Below, piece after piece: positions 25,711 through 38,293 of a stretch of DNA of 64,000 bases. Made by a program: the position numbers and the translations under genes. Numbering within the stretch: position 1 is the stretch's first letter; each line of letters opens with the position of its first letter. The notes under the pieces were generated by a model. It saw only the letters and a program-made list of their open reading frames with translations. It was not told the origin of the DNA and made no database searches. Origin of the DNA: CAZOOK01 sp964581385 (lineage in GTDB: Bacteria; Pseudomonadota; Gammaproteobacteria; Nevskiales; Nevskiaceae); assembly GCA_964581385.1 (NCBI GenBank), contig CAZOOK010000015.1, positions 69,596 through 133,595 on the forward strand, written 5' to 3'.

Positions 25711-28700
25711 CTATGGCTGTCCGTGGGCACCATGCCCTGCCTTCATCCCCGCCAGTAGCATGTCGAAGATCACCCGCTGAAAGCCCGCTTGCAGCTCCTT
25801 GTTGTTGAGGTACTGCAGCATCTGGCCCTGGTGCGCTTCGCTGCATTCCATCACCGCCTCGTCCAGGGCGCTCGCAAAATCTCCAAGCAGAGCCTGCTCC
25901 GGCGCGTTGTTGGCGATCTGATGCATCACGCGTTCGTTCTCGCTAACCTTGTCGCGGATGGTGTAGGCGTAGTTGATCAAGTCCCGGTCGGTCAGCCCGT
26001 CCGTGATGAACAGCTCGTTGAGGCGCGTGATGATCGCCGAGAGTAATTCTTCTTCCTTGTTGCGGGGTTTGCGGGTGCCGAGGTCGCTGACGGCGTACAG
26101 GCCCTCCGCACCCTCCTTCACCATCAGCAGGTCCTGCTGCTTGATCTTCGACAACCGGTAGTGGCTGAGCTGGACGGAATTCAGGTCGATCGGGTCCTCA
26201 TCGGGCGCCTTTTCGCGCAGCAGCGGTGCCAGATGGCGCGCGTAGAGGCTAAGCTTCTCCAGATCGCTGCTGTCATAGTCCACGAGCTGCGACATGAACT
26301 CGTAGTAGCGCGTGAAGGACACCAGATCGGTCTTGAAGATCGCCAGCGCGTCCAGCGCCTTCTTCGCCGCTTTCATGTCGGTCTCGGCGTTGGCGATGAA
26401 GGTCGCGTCACCGATCGACCTGGCGTGATCGTAGAGTTTCTTGTGCTTTGCAAAGTCCGCCTGCGCCTGTTCGTAGCGTGCCTGCCAGCGCTCCACTGCC
26501 GGCTTGCACACATTGCTGATGGCGGCGTTGCTCTTGCTCTTGACGAAGTAAATCTCCGCGAACTGCAGCACCTCCGTCCACAGGAAGATGCCCGCGGCGC
26601 GCAGTTTCTCAAACAGGTCCCAGATCAGGTTCGGGTCCGACACATCCAGCAGGTTCGCGGTCTGGTAGTACTCCTGAAACGCGGCCAGCACGTCGGCCGG
26701 GTCGTTGAAGAAGTCCAGCACATAGGTCTCCTCCTTGCCCGGATAGGTGCGGTTCAGTCGCGACAGGGTCTGCACGCAGTCCAGGCCCGCGAGCTTCTTG
26801 TCCACGTACATGGCGCACAGCTTGGGCTGATCGAAGCCGGTCTGGAATTTCTGCGCCACGATCATCAGGTGATAGTCGTCGGCATCGAAGGCCTCGCGCA
26901 TGTCGCGTCCTTTGAGATCGGGATTCATGCCGGTTTCGGTGAACTTCTCGCCGAGCAGACCCTCGGCATGCGGATCGCTGGCACTGAACGTCACCTCGCC
27001 CGAAAATGCCACCATCGCGCGCAACTGGCTGTACTGCTTTTTCTGCACGTACTTGTCGAACTCCAGCTTGTAGCGCACCGCCTCCTTGCGCGAGCCGGTC
27101 ACCACCATCGCCTTGGCGTGGCCGTTCAGCAGTCCCATCACGTGGTCGCGGAAATGCTCCACGATCACCTGCACTTTCTGGGCGATGTTGTAATCGTGCA
27201 GCCGCACCCATTGGTTCAGCCTGAGCTTGGCCTTGTTGCTGTCGACTTCGGTGTCGGCCTTGGCGAGCTTCTGCGCGAGCTGGTAAGCCACCTTGTAGCT
27301 GGTGTAGTTGCGCAGCACGTCGAGGATGTAACCCTCCTCGATCGCCTGCCGCATGCTGTAGACGTGAAAGGCGCGCGGCTTGTTGGTCTTCGACGGCGGT
27401 TCGGCTGGATTGGGCAGGCGTCCGAACAGCTCCAGCGTCTTGCTCTTGGGCGTGGCGGTGAACGCGTAGTAACTCAGATTCGGCGAGGCCTTGCGTGACG
27501 CGACCGCGTCGGCCACCTGATCCTGGGCGCTGGGCTCTTCGTCGCCCTCCGTGGCCTCGCTGCTCAACACCGCCTTGAGCTGGCTGGCGGTGGAGCCGGT
27601 CTGCGACGAATGCGCCTCGTCGGCGATGATGGCGTAGCGGCGCGCCTTCAGGCTCACGCTGTTCTCGATTGCCTTGAGCACGTGCGGGAAAGTCTGGATG
27701 GTGACGATGACGATCGGCTGGCTCTTCTCCAGCGCCTCCGCCAGCTTTTCGGATTTGGAGCCCAGGCCCTCGTCGCGGTTGATGCGCCCGACTACGCCTT
27801 CCGCGTGCTCGAACTGGTAGATCGTGTCCTGCAACTGATCGTCCAGCACCGTGCGATCCGTCACCACGATGACCGAGTGGAATACTTTCTCGTTCTGCGC
27901 GTCGTAGAGCTGCGAAAGCTGATGCGCGCTCCAGGCAATGGAGTTGGACTTGCCGGAGCCAGCACTGTGCTGTACCAGATACTTGTGGCCGGGGCCTTCC
28001 TCGCGGCTGGCCTTGAGCAGGCGCGTGACCAGATCCCACTGGTGATAGCGCGGAAAGATCAGCGCCTCTTTCTTGGTTTTGCGCCCGTCCCAATCCTCCT
28101 CGGTCTTGATCTCCAGATGGATGTAGCGGCCGATGATCTGCAGCAGGTTGGCCGGCGCCAGCACCTCGTTCCACAGATAGTCGGTGGCGTAGCGGTGGAT
28201 ATCGTCCGGCGGCTCATTGCCGGCGCCGCCGTCCTTGGTGCCACGGTTGAACGGCAGAAAGCGCGTCGCCTCACCGGCCAGCCGCGTCGTCATGTACACC
28301 TCGTACTGACTCACCGCGAAGTGCACCAGCGCGCCGCGCTTGAAAGTCAGCAGCGGCTCCGGCCGGTTGTTGCCGGGGTCCTTGGGCAGGCGTGTCTTCC
28401 GGTACTGGCTGATCGCGCGATCGACGGATTGTTTGAACTCGCTCTTCAGCTCCATCGTCACGATCGGAATGCCGTTGAGGAGCAGCACCAGATCGATGCG
28501 CCAGGCCTTGGCCTTGCTGCCGGTTTCGTCAAACTGCGCTTTCGTCGCGTAAGGGCTGTAGACCAGCTCCGGCACCACGCGCAGGATGTTGCCCTCGTAC
28601 ATCGCCTGCGTATCCGGATTCAGGCCGTGCTCGGGCTTGAACTGGCACAGCTTGAAGGATGCGGACTTGTCGCGCAGTTCATGGCGCAACACGCCCAGCG

Positions 28701-28980
28701 TGCCGAAGGTGCGCAGGCTGGTGTCGGTGGCCTGCGGATCGGCCTTGCCGAGCTGGGCGGCGAGCTTGTCGATGAAGGCCTTCTCCGGATCGCCCGGATA
28801 GAGCTGCTGGTATTTCTCCCAGGTCTTCAGTTGCGTCGTCTGCACGTAGGCCAGACAGTCCGGCACGTAGAGCGCCAGCTCGCGGTTGTAAAGGGCAGGA
28901 TCGCCAAGCTGCCAGCCGGCCGCGACCATCTGGTCGATGATGTCCTGCTGAAAGGCGGATTCTTTGGCGTCGGCGCTCAT
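25711..28980 (-). CDS. hsdR: Type I restriction endonuclease subunit R
   Basis: The protein has 1089 residues. The N-terminal nuclease motif is IPIVTMELKSEF (ExK). The translocase part has Walker A HSAGSGKSNSIAW, DEAH box IIADEAHSSQTG, and a late motif VDKKLAGLDCVQTLSRLNRT. HsdR pumps DNA past the methylase-specificity complex and cuts at a distance from unmethylated sites. I chose the ATG at 28980 (MSADAKESAFQQ), which overlaps the hsdS stop as ATGA. It is the third gene of the leftward hsdM-hsdS-hsdR operon. The protein appears intact. Confidence 0.96.
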   Translation of the reverse strand: MSADAKESAFQQDIIDQMVAAGWQLGDPALYNRELALYVPDCLAYVQTTQLKTWEKYQQLYPGDPEKAFIDKLAAQLGKADPQATDTSLRTFGTLGVLRHELRDKSASFKLCQFKPEHGLNPDTQAMYEGNILRVVPELVYSPYATKAQFDETGSKAKAWRIDLVLLLNGIPIVTMELKSEFKQSVDRAISQYRKTRLPKDPGNNRPEPLLTFKRGALVHFAVSQYEVYMTTRLAGEATRFLPFNRGTKDGGAGNEPPDDIHRYATDYLWNEVLAPANLLQIIGRYIHLEIKTEEDWDGRKTKKEALIFPRYHQWDLVTRLLKASREEGPGHKYLVQHSAGSGKSNSIAWSAHQLSQLYDAQNEKVFHSVIVVTDRTVLDDQLQDTIYQFEHAEGVVGRINRDEGLGSKSEKLAEALEKSQPIVIVTIQTFPHVLKAIENSVSLKARRYAIIADEAHSSQTGSTASQLKAVLSSEATEGDEEPSAQDQVADAVASRKASPNLSYYAFTATPKSKTLELFGRLPNPAEPPSKTNKPRAFHVYSMRQAIEEGYILDVLRNYTSYKVAYQLAQKLAKADTEVDSNKAKLRLNQWVRLHDYNIAQKVQVIVEHFRDHVMGLLNGHAKAMVVTGSRKEAVRYKLEFDKYVQKKQYSQLRAMVAFSGEVTFSASDPHAEGLLGEKFTETGMNPDLKGRDMREAFDADDYHLMIVAQKFQTGFDQPKLCAMYVDKKLAGLDCVQTLSRLNRTYPGKEETYVLDFFNDPADVLAAFQEYYQTANLLDVSDPNLIWDLFEKLRAAGIFLWTEVLQFAEIYFVKSKSNAAISNVCKPAVERWQARYEQAQADFAKHKKLYDHARSIGDATFIANAETDMKAAKKALDALAIFKTDLVSFTRYYEFMSQLVDYDSSDLEKLSLYARHLAPLLREKAPDEDPIDLNSVQLSHYRLSKIKQQDLLMVKEGAEGLYAVSDLGTRKPRNKEEELLSAIITRLNELFITDGLTDRDLINYAYTIRDKVSENERVMHQIANNAPEQALLGDFASALDEAVMECSEAHQGQMLQYLNNKELQAGFQRVIFDMLLAGMKAGHGAHGQP

Positions 28981-30343
28981 GCGGTCTCCGTTTCCAGTTC
29001 GGTTTCGGATAATGGCGGTTTCCAATCTCGCACGTCGATCTTGCCGGTGACGGCGGCGGAGATGAGGGCGGTGCGGCGTTCTTGAAGTAAATCCATAAGT
29101 TCGCTCGCTCGGTCGGTTACTTGGTCAAAAGCGGCGAGTTTTTCCATGAGGTGCGAAACGATTGCCTTCTGCTCATCCAATGAAGGGATCGCAAGCTCGT
29201 AGATGCCGATCTCAGACTGATTCATTATTGGGATGGTCGTGTACTGAGCCAGATTCCTGAATACAGCTTCCAATCGACGAATGCTGAATGCAGCGAACTC
29301 GGGGAGCAACTCATTAGGCGAAAATTCAAGGGCTGTTACCTGTTGATTCGCCGAGCATTGAATATTTGTCAACGCTGACTTTCCTATAGTCGCGCCGATG
29401 CCAACAACGAGAATCGTTCCCTTGGAAAAACGTCGAGCCTTCCCCTCAGTGATTGCACACTCATTTATAAACTTCACCGGCTCGCCAATCATTATCGGTT
29501 CACCAAAACTACTGGGCCCAAACCATGGCACAGTTCCCGAGCAATAGAATCGATCATGCTCCGTAGGTGGTGTAGATCCGGTCTGGAGCCGCATAGCTGC
29601 CCATTTGATTGGCTTTAGATACCAATGCGCCGGAACTTCGCCCAGCCATTCAATGCCGGAATCGCGCATGGGGGCGTCGGGGTTCAAGCCTTTGGTGACC
29701 GCATGGCTGATGACGGCCTGACGTTTCTCCTTGAGCAAGGCGATGAGCTGCTGCTGCTTCTCGATCAACGCATCAATCTTCGCCGTCTCGTAGTCGAGGA
29801 ACTTTAGAATCGATTGCTGCTCAGCATCGGGAGGCACTGGAACTTCAACCGCCTTGAAATCTTCCCAGTACAGGCGAAGGCGAAAATCTGTGATTCCTCG
29901 CGAGAACCGCTTGACCTCTGATATCGCGTTAGGGGTTCTTAGCAGTAGTTCAAAATACTCTGAACTCGCGCCAAACCTCGGGCGACAGACCACATACGCT
30001 GGACTTATCAATCCGGAGATCTTTGCTGCACCAAAGCCCCCCTGCCATGCACGCATCATGTTGTAGGAAAGATCGTTCTCTTGGATAATTTTGTAGAGAG
30101 ACCTGTCTTCGCTTCTAGAAACCTTTCGTTCGAGTTCGACTTCATCCAGTTCCTTATCGGAAATCCCGTGGTGAATTGAAACGCTCAGGACAGGTAGCTT
30201 CTTCTCTATTACAGATACCGCTCTCGCATTGCTTTCATAGAAAAGATGGCCAACGCGCTTCGTGTTCCAGTGACTTGGAATCTTCCCCAACCAACCGATG
30301 CCGGAGCCTCGGCGATTTGGATACGCCCCGTATTTCGGGCTCG

Positions 30344-30347
<4 letters not shown>
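28977..30347 (-). CDS. hsdS: Type I restriction-modification specificity subunit
   Basis: The protein has 456 residues with two target-recognition domains, each followed by a conserved helix. The repeated leader WLGKIPSHWNTKRV and WLGEVPAHWYLKPIKWA opens the two halves, and KIDALIEKQQQLIALLKEKR is the central spacer helix. HsdS decides which bipartite DNA sequence is methylated or cut. It starts with GTG at 30347, overlapping the hsdM stop (GTGA). Both TRDs are present, so the enzyme should be active; the recognised sequence cannot be predicted by eye. Confidence 0.95.
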
Positions 30348-32695
<2,348 letters not shown>

Positions 32696-32701
32696 GGCGC
32701 G

Positions 32702-32708
32702 TCCCTTT
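32702..32708 (-). promoter_or_regulatory. Ribosome-binding site supporting an ATT start for hsdM
   Basis: The complement reads AAAGGGA then CGCGCC then ATT. The spacing of six bases fits initiation at ATT and no other nearby codon. The region 32709-33223 further upstream holds no gene I can support. Confidence 0.5.
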
Positions 32709-33223
32709 GTCTTGCTATTCGTTGGTCTATTTGTTGGTGTTCGCGGGTGTGCTGCGGCATCGATCTCGATGCGATCTTGCCAGTCGGTTTTGCGCCGAGG
32801 CAGGCCGGTGCTGGGTGTGTCGAGCCATGATCATGCTTTTCGTTTCCAGGTTTCGAACTCTGCGAGGCGCAGGCCATTTTGCACCAGCTCGCCCTGCCGT
32901 CTTCTGGCGAATGGCGTCAGGAGTGATCGGCTGAAGCGCCTGGACCATTTCGCGCACGACCTCGCGCAGTTCGTTCCTGGAGCGAAGCCGCACCGGGTCT
33001 GGCTGCGGAAGAGCATCCTTGATCAGGCCGTAGCGTCGCCAGAAACGCTCATAGGCCCAACAGCAATGTCAATCGCTAATCAACAACAGAGTGGCGGTTC
33101 CGCATTCACTCAGGGCATGTCGAGTGTTCATGTATTCGCCGCGAACACGTTTTCGCAGATCATTGCCGGTTTTGAATGCGCTACCCGGGTTTCCTTGCCC
33201 GCATACCCTCAATGCGTTGACGC

Positions 33224-33508
33224 TTAGCCAATGGTGTCCTGCAACCCTGCGTATGCCTTGAACTTCACCACCTTCTTGGCCGGAATCTTGATGGACGCGC
33301 CGGTGGCTGGATTGTGGCCTTTGCGTGCGGCGCGCTTTTTGACTTCAAAACTGCCAAACGGATGCAGCTGCAGCCGGCGGCCCTTCTTCAGCGCTTTCGA
33401 AAAGTCGGCAAACAACTCCAGCAGCAGCGCATCCGCACGGCTCTTCGGCAGATCGAGATTTTTGACCAACAGGGCGACGGCGTCCTTGCGTGAATAAACA
33501 TTGCTCAT
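33224..33508 (-). CDS. HU-family DNA-binding protein
   Basis: The protein has 94 residues. HU/IHF features are SRADALLLELFADFSKALKK, LHPFGSFEVKKR, and the arm RKGHNPATGASIKIPAKKVV. Unlike the ihfA fragment at 6593 it is complete. HU-type proteins bend and compact DNA; copies carried on mobile elements often help recombination or replace host factors. It is divergent from the methyltransferase gene at 33983, and the intervening region carries repeat elements C and B. It may belong to the mobile element rather than the chromosome. Confidence 0.92.
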   Translation of the reverse strand: MSNVYSRKDAVALLVKNLDLPKSRADALLLELFADFSKALKKGRRLQLHPFGSFEVKKRAARKGHNPATGASIKIPAKKVVKFKAYAGLQDTIG

Positions 33509-33521
33509 GGTGTTTGTGATG

Positions 33522-33607
33522 CCTCAAGACCCGACGGTGGGCGGGGAACTATAACAAGTCAGAAACCCGGTCAGAACGTCTTCACGATTCGATATTTGCA
33601 GCCAGCA
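33522..33607. repeat. Element C, copy 1
   Basis: A stretch including gaactataacaagtcag and cgattcgatatttgcagcc is related over about 85 bases to 38294-38380 (gaaactatagcaagtcgg, cgattcgaaactcgcgg). It lies directly upstream of the HU gene start. It may be a promoter region. Confidence 0.55.
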
Positions 33608-33844
33608 GTTCCTGCCATACCCGCTACGACGCGGGAATTCGGAAAGCCTTTTTTTCCAGCAATGGTAGATCCACGTTGCTGCGCAACGACGATCTCATGG
33701 GTTGAGGACACCGCGGCAGTGCCGCCGTGTCACCGGCTGTCTGACGGCGACAGCCGCGTGGACGCTCCGCGGGTTGGTTCATGGCTATGGGGCGCCGCCC
33801 CTCGCGCGCGTCAAGTACTCGCTGCGCTCTGTCCTTCCGCTGCC

Positions 33845-33889
33845 GTTCGACGGCTCGATACCGCGCCGAGCCGACGAGCCGGTGCCGGC
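33845..33889 (+). repeat. Element B1: 7-bp stem, 9-nt loop, CCGACGAGCCGG
   Basis: Stem CGGCTCG (33851-33857) pairs with CGAGCCG (33867-33873) around a 9-base loop, followed by acgagccggtgccggc. The motif GCTCCGCGGG, which recurs near other copies, is at 33764-33773. The start codon of the DUF3560-methyltransferase gene is 109 bases after the stem. This is one of six related copies. Confidence 0.75.
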
Positions 33890-33982
33890 CTCCCTTGACG
33901 CTTGCTACCCCTGCCCTCGCCGGGCGGCAAGGGGTCTGGCGACCCCAGCCACTTTGAAAAACCAAGCCCGGAGAAATCTCGA

Positions 33983-35974
33983 ATGAGCGATTACGACTAC
34001 ACCGCGACCTATTCCCCCGACGACAACAAGCTGAGGCTGTACGCCGCAACGCGTCTGCCGGCAGACCTTTATGCCCGCGTGAAGGATGCCGGTTTTAAGT
34101 GGGCACCGAAGCAGGAATTGTTTGTAGCACCGATGTGGACGCCAGAGCGGGACGATTTGCTGATCGAGCTGTGCGGCGAAATCGGCGATGAGGATAAATC
34201 GCTGACCGAGCGTGCCGAGGAACGCGCCGAACGCTTCGAGGATTATCAGGGCAAGCGTGCGGGCGATGCGGAACGCGCACATGCGGCAGTCGCCGCGATC
34301 GCCGACAACATCCCGTTCGGGCAACCCATCCTGGTCGGGCATCACAGCGAACGTCATGCACGCCGTGACGCCAAGCGCATCGAGGACGGTATGCGCAAGG
34401 CGGTCAGAATGTGGGACACGGCGCGGTATTGGCAACAACGCGCGCAGGGGGCGATCCGGGCGGCGAAATATAAGGAACGCGATGACGTGCGGTACCGGCG
34501 CATCAAAAGCATCGAGGCCGACAAACGCAAGCAGGAACGCGCACGCGACGAGGCGGCGTTTTACTTGAAGCTGTGGACGCGGGATGCGCTCACGCTGGAG
34601 CAGGCGCGGCAGATCGCCGATCGATGCTGGTTGACGGTGCTTCGCAATGACGGCGGCGGCTGGACCGCATTTGATGTTTTGCGGCCGGATGGCGAGCGCT
34701 ACACCGCATGTCCGGCCTGGACCGTCGAGCAGGTGGTGGACGTCGCGCGCCGTGTCTATCCGTCGGCGATGGCGCGTTGCGAGCGCTGGATGGCTCATTA
34801 CGACAACCGGCTGGCCTACGAGCGCGCCATGCTGGGCGAGTCCGGCGGTCTGGTGGCGGATCAGTTCGACATCGCAGTCGGCGGCCGGGTGCGGATTGGC
34901 GCCGAGTGGTTGCTGGTGCTGCGGGTCAATCGCAAGGGTGGCCGGTTGGTCAGTGTGACCACCAATGCCCGCTATGTGCCGGTGCGTGGTGTGGAGGAGA
35001 TCAAGGACTATCGGGAACCGGTTGCGGAGGAAGTCGCGAAGCTGAAGAAGGCGACAAAGCTGGCGCCGCTGTGTAATTTCCCGGGAGAAGGCTTCCGGGC
35101 AATGACGCGCGCCGAGCTGGAGAAGCGCTATCACTTTATCCGAACGGTTTCGGCAACCGCGCAGACCGGCGCCTACCGGACGCAGATGGTGCTCAAGGGC
35201 GGCGGCGGTCTGGATTGTCACAACGCGGTCGGCGTTTACCTCACGGATACCAAGCGTAAAGACCCACCGGTGCCGGAACTGGATGACGGGCCGGTGCAGC
35301 TTGACCGCATCCCCGCCGATGTGACCCCGCGCGAACCGCTGCCGGCACCCGAGCCGTCGAAGTTCGATGCACTGCGCGAGCAGCTGCGCGAAGGTGTGCA
35401 GGCGGTGGTGGCGCCGCAGTTGTTCCCGACGCCGGTTGAGCTTGCCGAGCGCATGGTAGAGATTGCCCGGCCGGGGATCGGGGCGCGGGTACTGGAGCCC
35501 AGCGCGGGCACCGCAAACCTGCTGAGGGCACTGCCCGGTGTCGTGCCATTCGCAGGACTGAAACAGACCGCGGTGTCGGTGGTCGCGGTTGAGCACCATG
35601 CAGGGCTGGCGCGAGCGCTTGAGCAATCCGGGTTGGCGAATACGGTGGTGTGCGCCGACTTTCTGCAATGCACGCCCGATGCGCTGGGACTGTTCGATGT
35701 CGTGCTGATGAACCCGCCGTTTGAGAACGGCGCGGATATCCAGCACATCTGGCATGCGATGCGGTTCTTAAAGCCTGGCGGCCGGCTGGTGGCGATCTGC
35801 GCCGCTGGTCCTCGCCAGCATGAACAGCTCAAGCCGTTGATGGATACGTGGGAGGATTTGCCGGACGGCACGTTCGCGGCGTCCGGGACGCAGGTGCGGA
35901 CGGCGCTGGTGACCTACGTGAATGCCGGGTCGCAGCCGCAGGTAATGACGGCAACGGAGACAGTTTCGGTCTGA
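33983..35974 (+). CDS. DUF3560 protein with C-terminal DNA methyltransferase domain
   Basis: The protein has 663 residues from the ATG at 33983 (MSDYDYTATYSPDDNKLRLY); the longer open frame runs back into repeat DNA. The first part is a DUF3560 region with FKWAPKQELFVAP and a charged coiled segment. The C-terminal 200 residues are a SAM-dependent methyltransferase with VLEPSAGTANLLRAL and the catalytic VLMNPPFENG, an N6-adenine type motif. Such proteins are common on conjugative plasmids and may protect incoming DNA from restriction; that role is inference. It is preceded by element B1 and reads toward the transfer region. Confidence 0.82.
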   Translation: MSDYDYTATYSPDDNKLRLYAATRLPADLYARVKDAGFKWAPKQELFVAPMWTPERDDLLIELCGEIGDEDKSLTERAEERAERFEDYQGKRAGDAERAHAAVAAIADNIPFGQPILVGHHSERHARRDAKRIEDGMRKAVRMWDTARYWQQRAQGAIRAAKYKERDDVRYRRIKSIEADKRKQERARDEAAFYLKLWTRDALTLEQARQIADRCWLTVLRNDGGGWTAFDVLRPDGERYTACPAWTVEQVVDVARRVYPSAMARCERWMAHYDNRLAYERAMLGESGGLVADQFDIAVGGRVRIGAEWLLVLRVNRKGGRLVSVTTNARYVPVRGVEEIKDYREPVAEEVAKLKKATKLAPLCNFPGEGFRAMTRAELEKRYHFIRTVSATAQTGAYRTQMVLKGGGGLDCHNAVGVYLTDTKRKDPPVPELDDGPVQLDRIPADVTPREPLPAPEPSKFDALREQLREGVQAVVAPQLFPTPVELAERMVEIARPGIGARVLEPSAGTANLLRALPGVVPFAGLKQTAVSVVAVEHHAGLARALEQSGLANTVVCADFLQCTPDALGLFDVVLMNPPFENGADIQHIWHAMRFLKPGGRLVAICAAGPRQHEQLKPLMDTWEDLPDGTFAASGTQVRTALVTYVNAGSQPQVMTATETVSV

Positions 35975-36023
35975 TGATCAACGGAGCGGCCGCGAGTCAT
36001 ATTGCGACCGCTTATTTTCGCGG

Positions 36024-36047
36024 CCGCCGGCGACGTCTCGCCGGCGG
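36024..36047. repeat. Perfect 10-bp hairpin
   Basis: CCGCCGGCGA, loop cgtc, TCGCCGGCGG. It lies between the methyltransferase gene and rmuC and has no T-run, so it is not a classical terminator. The rest of 35975-36289 holds nothing I can support. Confidence 0.5.
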
Positions 36048-36289
36048 GAGAGCAACACCTCAATCGGCCGCTTGACCGCTTCCGGGTCGCAAGGTGCCAT
36101 TTGCGGACAGCGCTCAACCCGAGCGAGATGCTCCAAAGCGGATATACGGTCTTGAGGGCGAGTACCCGACTCGAATGGTCAGACGTCCGGGAGGAACCCA
36201 CTCTTGACCTCGATGCATGATCACCGCGATCATCAAATGGACCCGAAACGCTTTCCACGCGCTCCCAAAAACGATCGGACACTATCCTT

Positions 36290-38119
36290 ATGATTGGCGA
36301 AGTTATCATGCTGGCCGTTGGCACTGCATTCGGGGCTATCGCGACGTGGTTAATTCTAAAAAGCAAAACTCAATCTTCCATTAATTCTGTTGAAGTTCAA
36401 CGCGCAGGATTGAGCGCCACTCTCCAAGCAAAGGAACTACAAGTGCAAAGCTTAAACTCTGCGCTAGATAAGGCCAATGGGGAAAATACTCGGCTTCAAG
36501 CGGAGATTGTGTTGGAGGGAACTAGGCGTGCGACCGCTGAAGAGAAAAGCATCCGCGTCCCAATATTGGACGATCAATTAGCCGAGAAGGAGACCGCGCG
36601 CCTCAGCTTGCATGAGGAAGTAACTCAGCTCAAGGAGAAACAAGCCGGTCTTATCGAGGAGCGTAACGCCGCCGGACAAAAGTTCGATCTACTCGATGAA
36701 GTCAAGAAAACGCTTGCAGAGGACTTGAAAAACGCGCGCGTTGAAATCGACCGGCTTCAAACTGAACTTTTTTCCGAAGGAGCAAAGCGTGCTTCTGCTG
36801 AAGAAAAGAGCACACGCATCCCAATCTTAGAGGATCAATTAGCTGAGAAGGAGGAAACACGTCTCAGCCGCGACAAAGAAATAACCCAGCTCAAGGAAGA
36901 GCAAGCCAAGCTCAAAACTACGATTGATGAAGAACGCAAGGCGTCCGAAGAAAAACTGACATTCCTCAATGAGGCCCAGCAAAAGCTGGGCGATGCCTTC
37001 AAGGCCCTTTCGTCGGATGCACTCAAGAGCAACAACCAATCATTTCTGGATCTGGCCAAGAGCACATTCGAAGCATTCCAGCAAGGCGCGCAAACTGACC
37101 TTACTTCTCGGCAAAAAGCGATTGATGACCTCGTAAAGCCACTTAAGGAATCACTCGAAAGGGTTGACGGCAAGATCGCGGCCATCGAGAAGGACAGAAC
37201 TTCCACGTACTCCACTCTTACCGAGCAAGTGAAATCCTTGGGGGCAACGCAAGCGCAACTTCACACGGAAACCGCCAATCTGGTGAAGGCGCTACGTGCG
37301 CCTCAGGTTCGAGGGCGCTGGGGTGAAATACAACTTCAGCGAGTTGTCGAGATGGCCGGAATGATTGAGCGATGCGACTTCGTTCAACAGGAATCTGTGA
37401 CAACTGAGGAAGGCCGACTGCGTCCAGACCTGATCGTGAAGTTACCCGGAGGGAAAAATGTGGTAGTGGATGCTAAGTGCCCTTTGCAGGCTTATCTTGA
37501 TGCTCTTGCCACTCCAGACGAAACCACCCGTGTGATGTATCTCAATAGGCACGCCAGGCAAGTGGCCGATCATATATCTAAGCTGGGGGCGAAAAATTAT
37601 TGGGAACAATTCCAGCCGGCCCCTGAGTTCGTTGTGCTTTTCCTTCCGGGTGAAACGTTTTTCAGCGCCGCTTTAGAACAGGATTCTAGCCTTATCGAGG
37701 CTGGTAATGATCAAAAGGTCATCTTAGCCACGCCAACAACACTAATTGCTTTGCTGCGTGCTGTTGCCTACGGTTGGAACCAAGAGCTGATTGCTAAGAA
37801 TGCCCAAGCCATCAGTGATGTCGGGCGGGAATTGTACGACCGAATTCGGGTACTGGCAGAACATTTTGCCGCTGTCGGCAACAAACTGGAGGGCGCGGTG
37901 GAAGCCTATAACAAGACCGCAGCCTCACTCGAAAGTCGGGTGCTGATTACCGCTCGCAAATTCAAGGCACTCGGAGCCGGCGTAGAAAGGGAAATCGGGG
38001 AAAGTGAGCCTGTTGAGAAAGCTGTTCGTGCGATTCAAGCTCCTGAATTGCTCGCGCTAGCAGTCGAGTCCGAAACGGTGTCTCCTGGATCACTGTCATC
38101 AATGCATCAACAAGGCTGA
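36290..38119 (+). CDS. rmuC: RmuC-family DNA recombination protein
   Basis: The protein has 609 residues. An N-terminal membrane anchor (MLAVGTAFGAIATWLILK) is followed by about 250 residues of coiled coil, then the RmuC nuclease-like domain with APQVRGRWGEIQLQRVVEMA, RLRPDLIVKLPGGKNVVVDA and FLPGETFFSAALEQ. RmuC limits recombination at inverted repeats and is usually chromosomal. Here it sits inside the mobile block and is visibly less GC-rich than its neighbours, so it is cargo. The coiled coil holds an internal duplication (EEKSIRVPILDDQLAEKE and EEKSTRIPILEDQLAEKE). No B element precedes it. Confidence 0.92.
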   Translation: MIGEVIMLAVGTAFGAIATWLILKSKTQSSINSVEVQRAGLSATLQAKELQVQSLNSALDKANGENTRLQAEIVLEGTRRATAEEKSIRVPILDDQLAEKETARLSLHEEVTQLKEKQAGLIEERNAAGQKFDLLDEVKKTLAEDLKNARVEIDRLQTELFSEGAKRASAEEKSTRIPILEDQLAEKEETRLSRDKEITQLKEEQAKLKTTIDEERKASEEKLTFLNEAQQKLGDAFKALSSDALKSNNQSFLDLAKSTFEAFQQGAQTDLTSRQKAIDDLVKPLKESLERVDGKIAAIEKDRTSTYSTLTEQVKSLGATQAQLHTETANLVKALRAPQVRGRWGEIQLQRVVEMAGMIERCDFVQQESVTTEEGRLRPDLIVKLPGGKNVVVDAKCPLQAYLDALATPDETTRVMYLNRHARQVADHISKLGAKNYWEQFQPAPEFVVLFLPGETFFSAALEQDSSLIEAGNDQKVILATPTTLIALLRAVAYGWNQELIAKNAQAISDVGRELYDRIRVLAEHFAAVGNKLEGAVEAYNKTAASLESRVLITARKFKALGAGVEREIGESEPVEKAVRAIQAPELLALAVESETVSPGSLSSMHQQG

Positions 38120-38293
38120 TATCCGGCCTGCTTGGCCTTCAAAATCAGCTTCTCCAAACCGGACGTTCGCGAACGACGGGGCAGGGCTGTCTGCGGAACA
38201 TACGGGGTCAGGAACATACTGAGTCGGTCCGTCAAGTGATTTAATGGGGCTGAGCGAGACGTTGAATCAGAGGCGAGCCACGGCTCTGCAGGG

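Noticed and set aside
26161..29085. Long + strand open frames (445 and 491 residues)
   Set aside because: Both are antisense to hsdR, whose motifs are intact; composition artefact.
32709..33223. Small open frames on both strands between hsdM and the HU gene
   Set aside because: None has a family match or good start; the piece LVQNGLRLAEFETWKRKA on the - strand looked protein-like but is isolated.
33905..35755. 616-residue - strand open frame
   Set aside because: Antisense to the DUF3560-methyltransferase, which has clear motifs.
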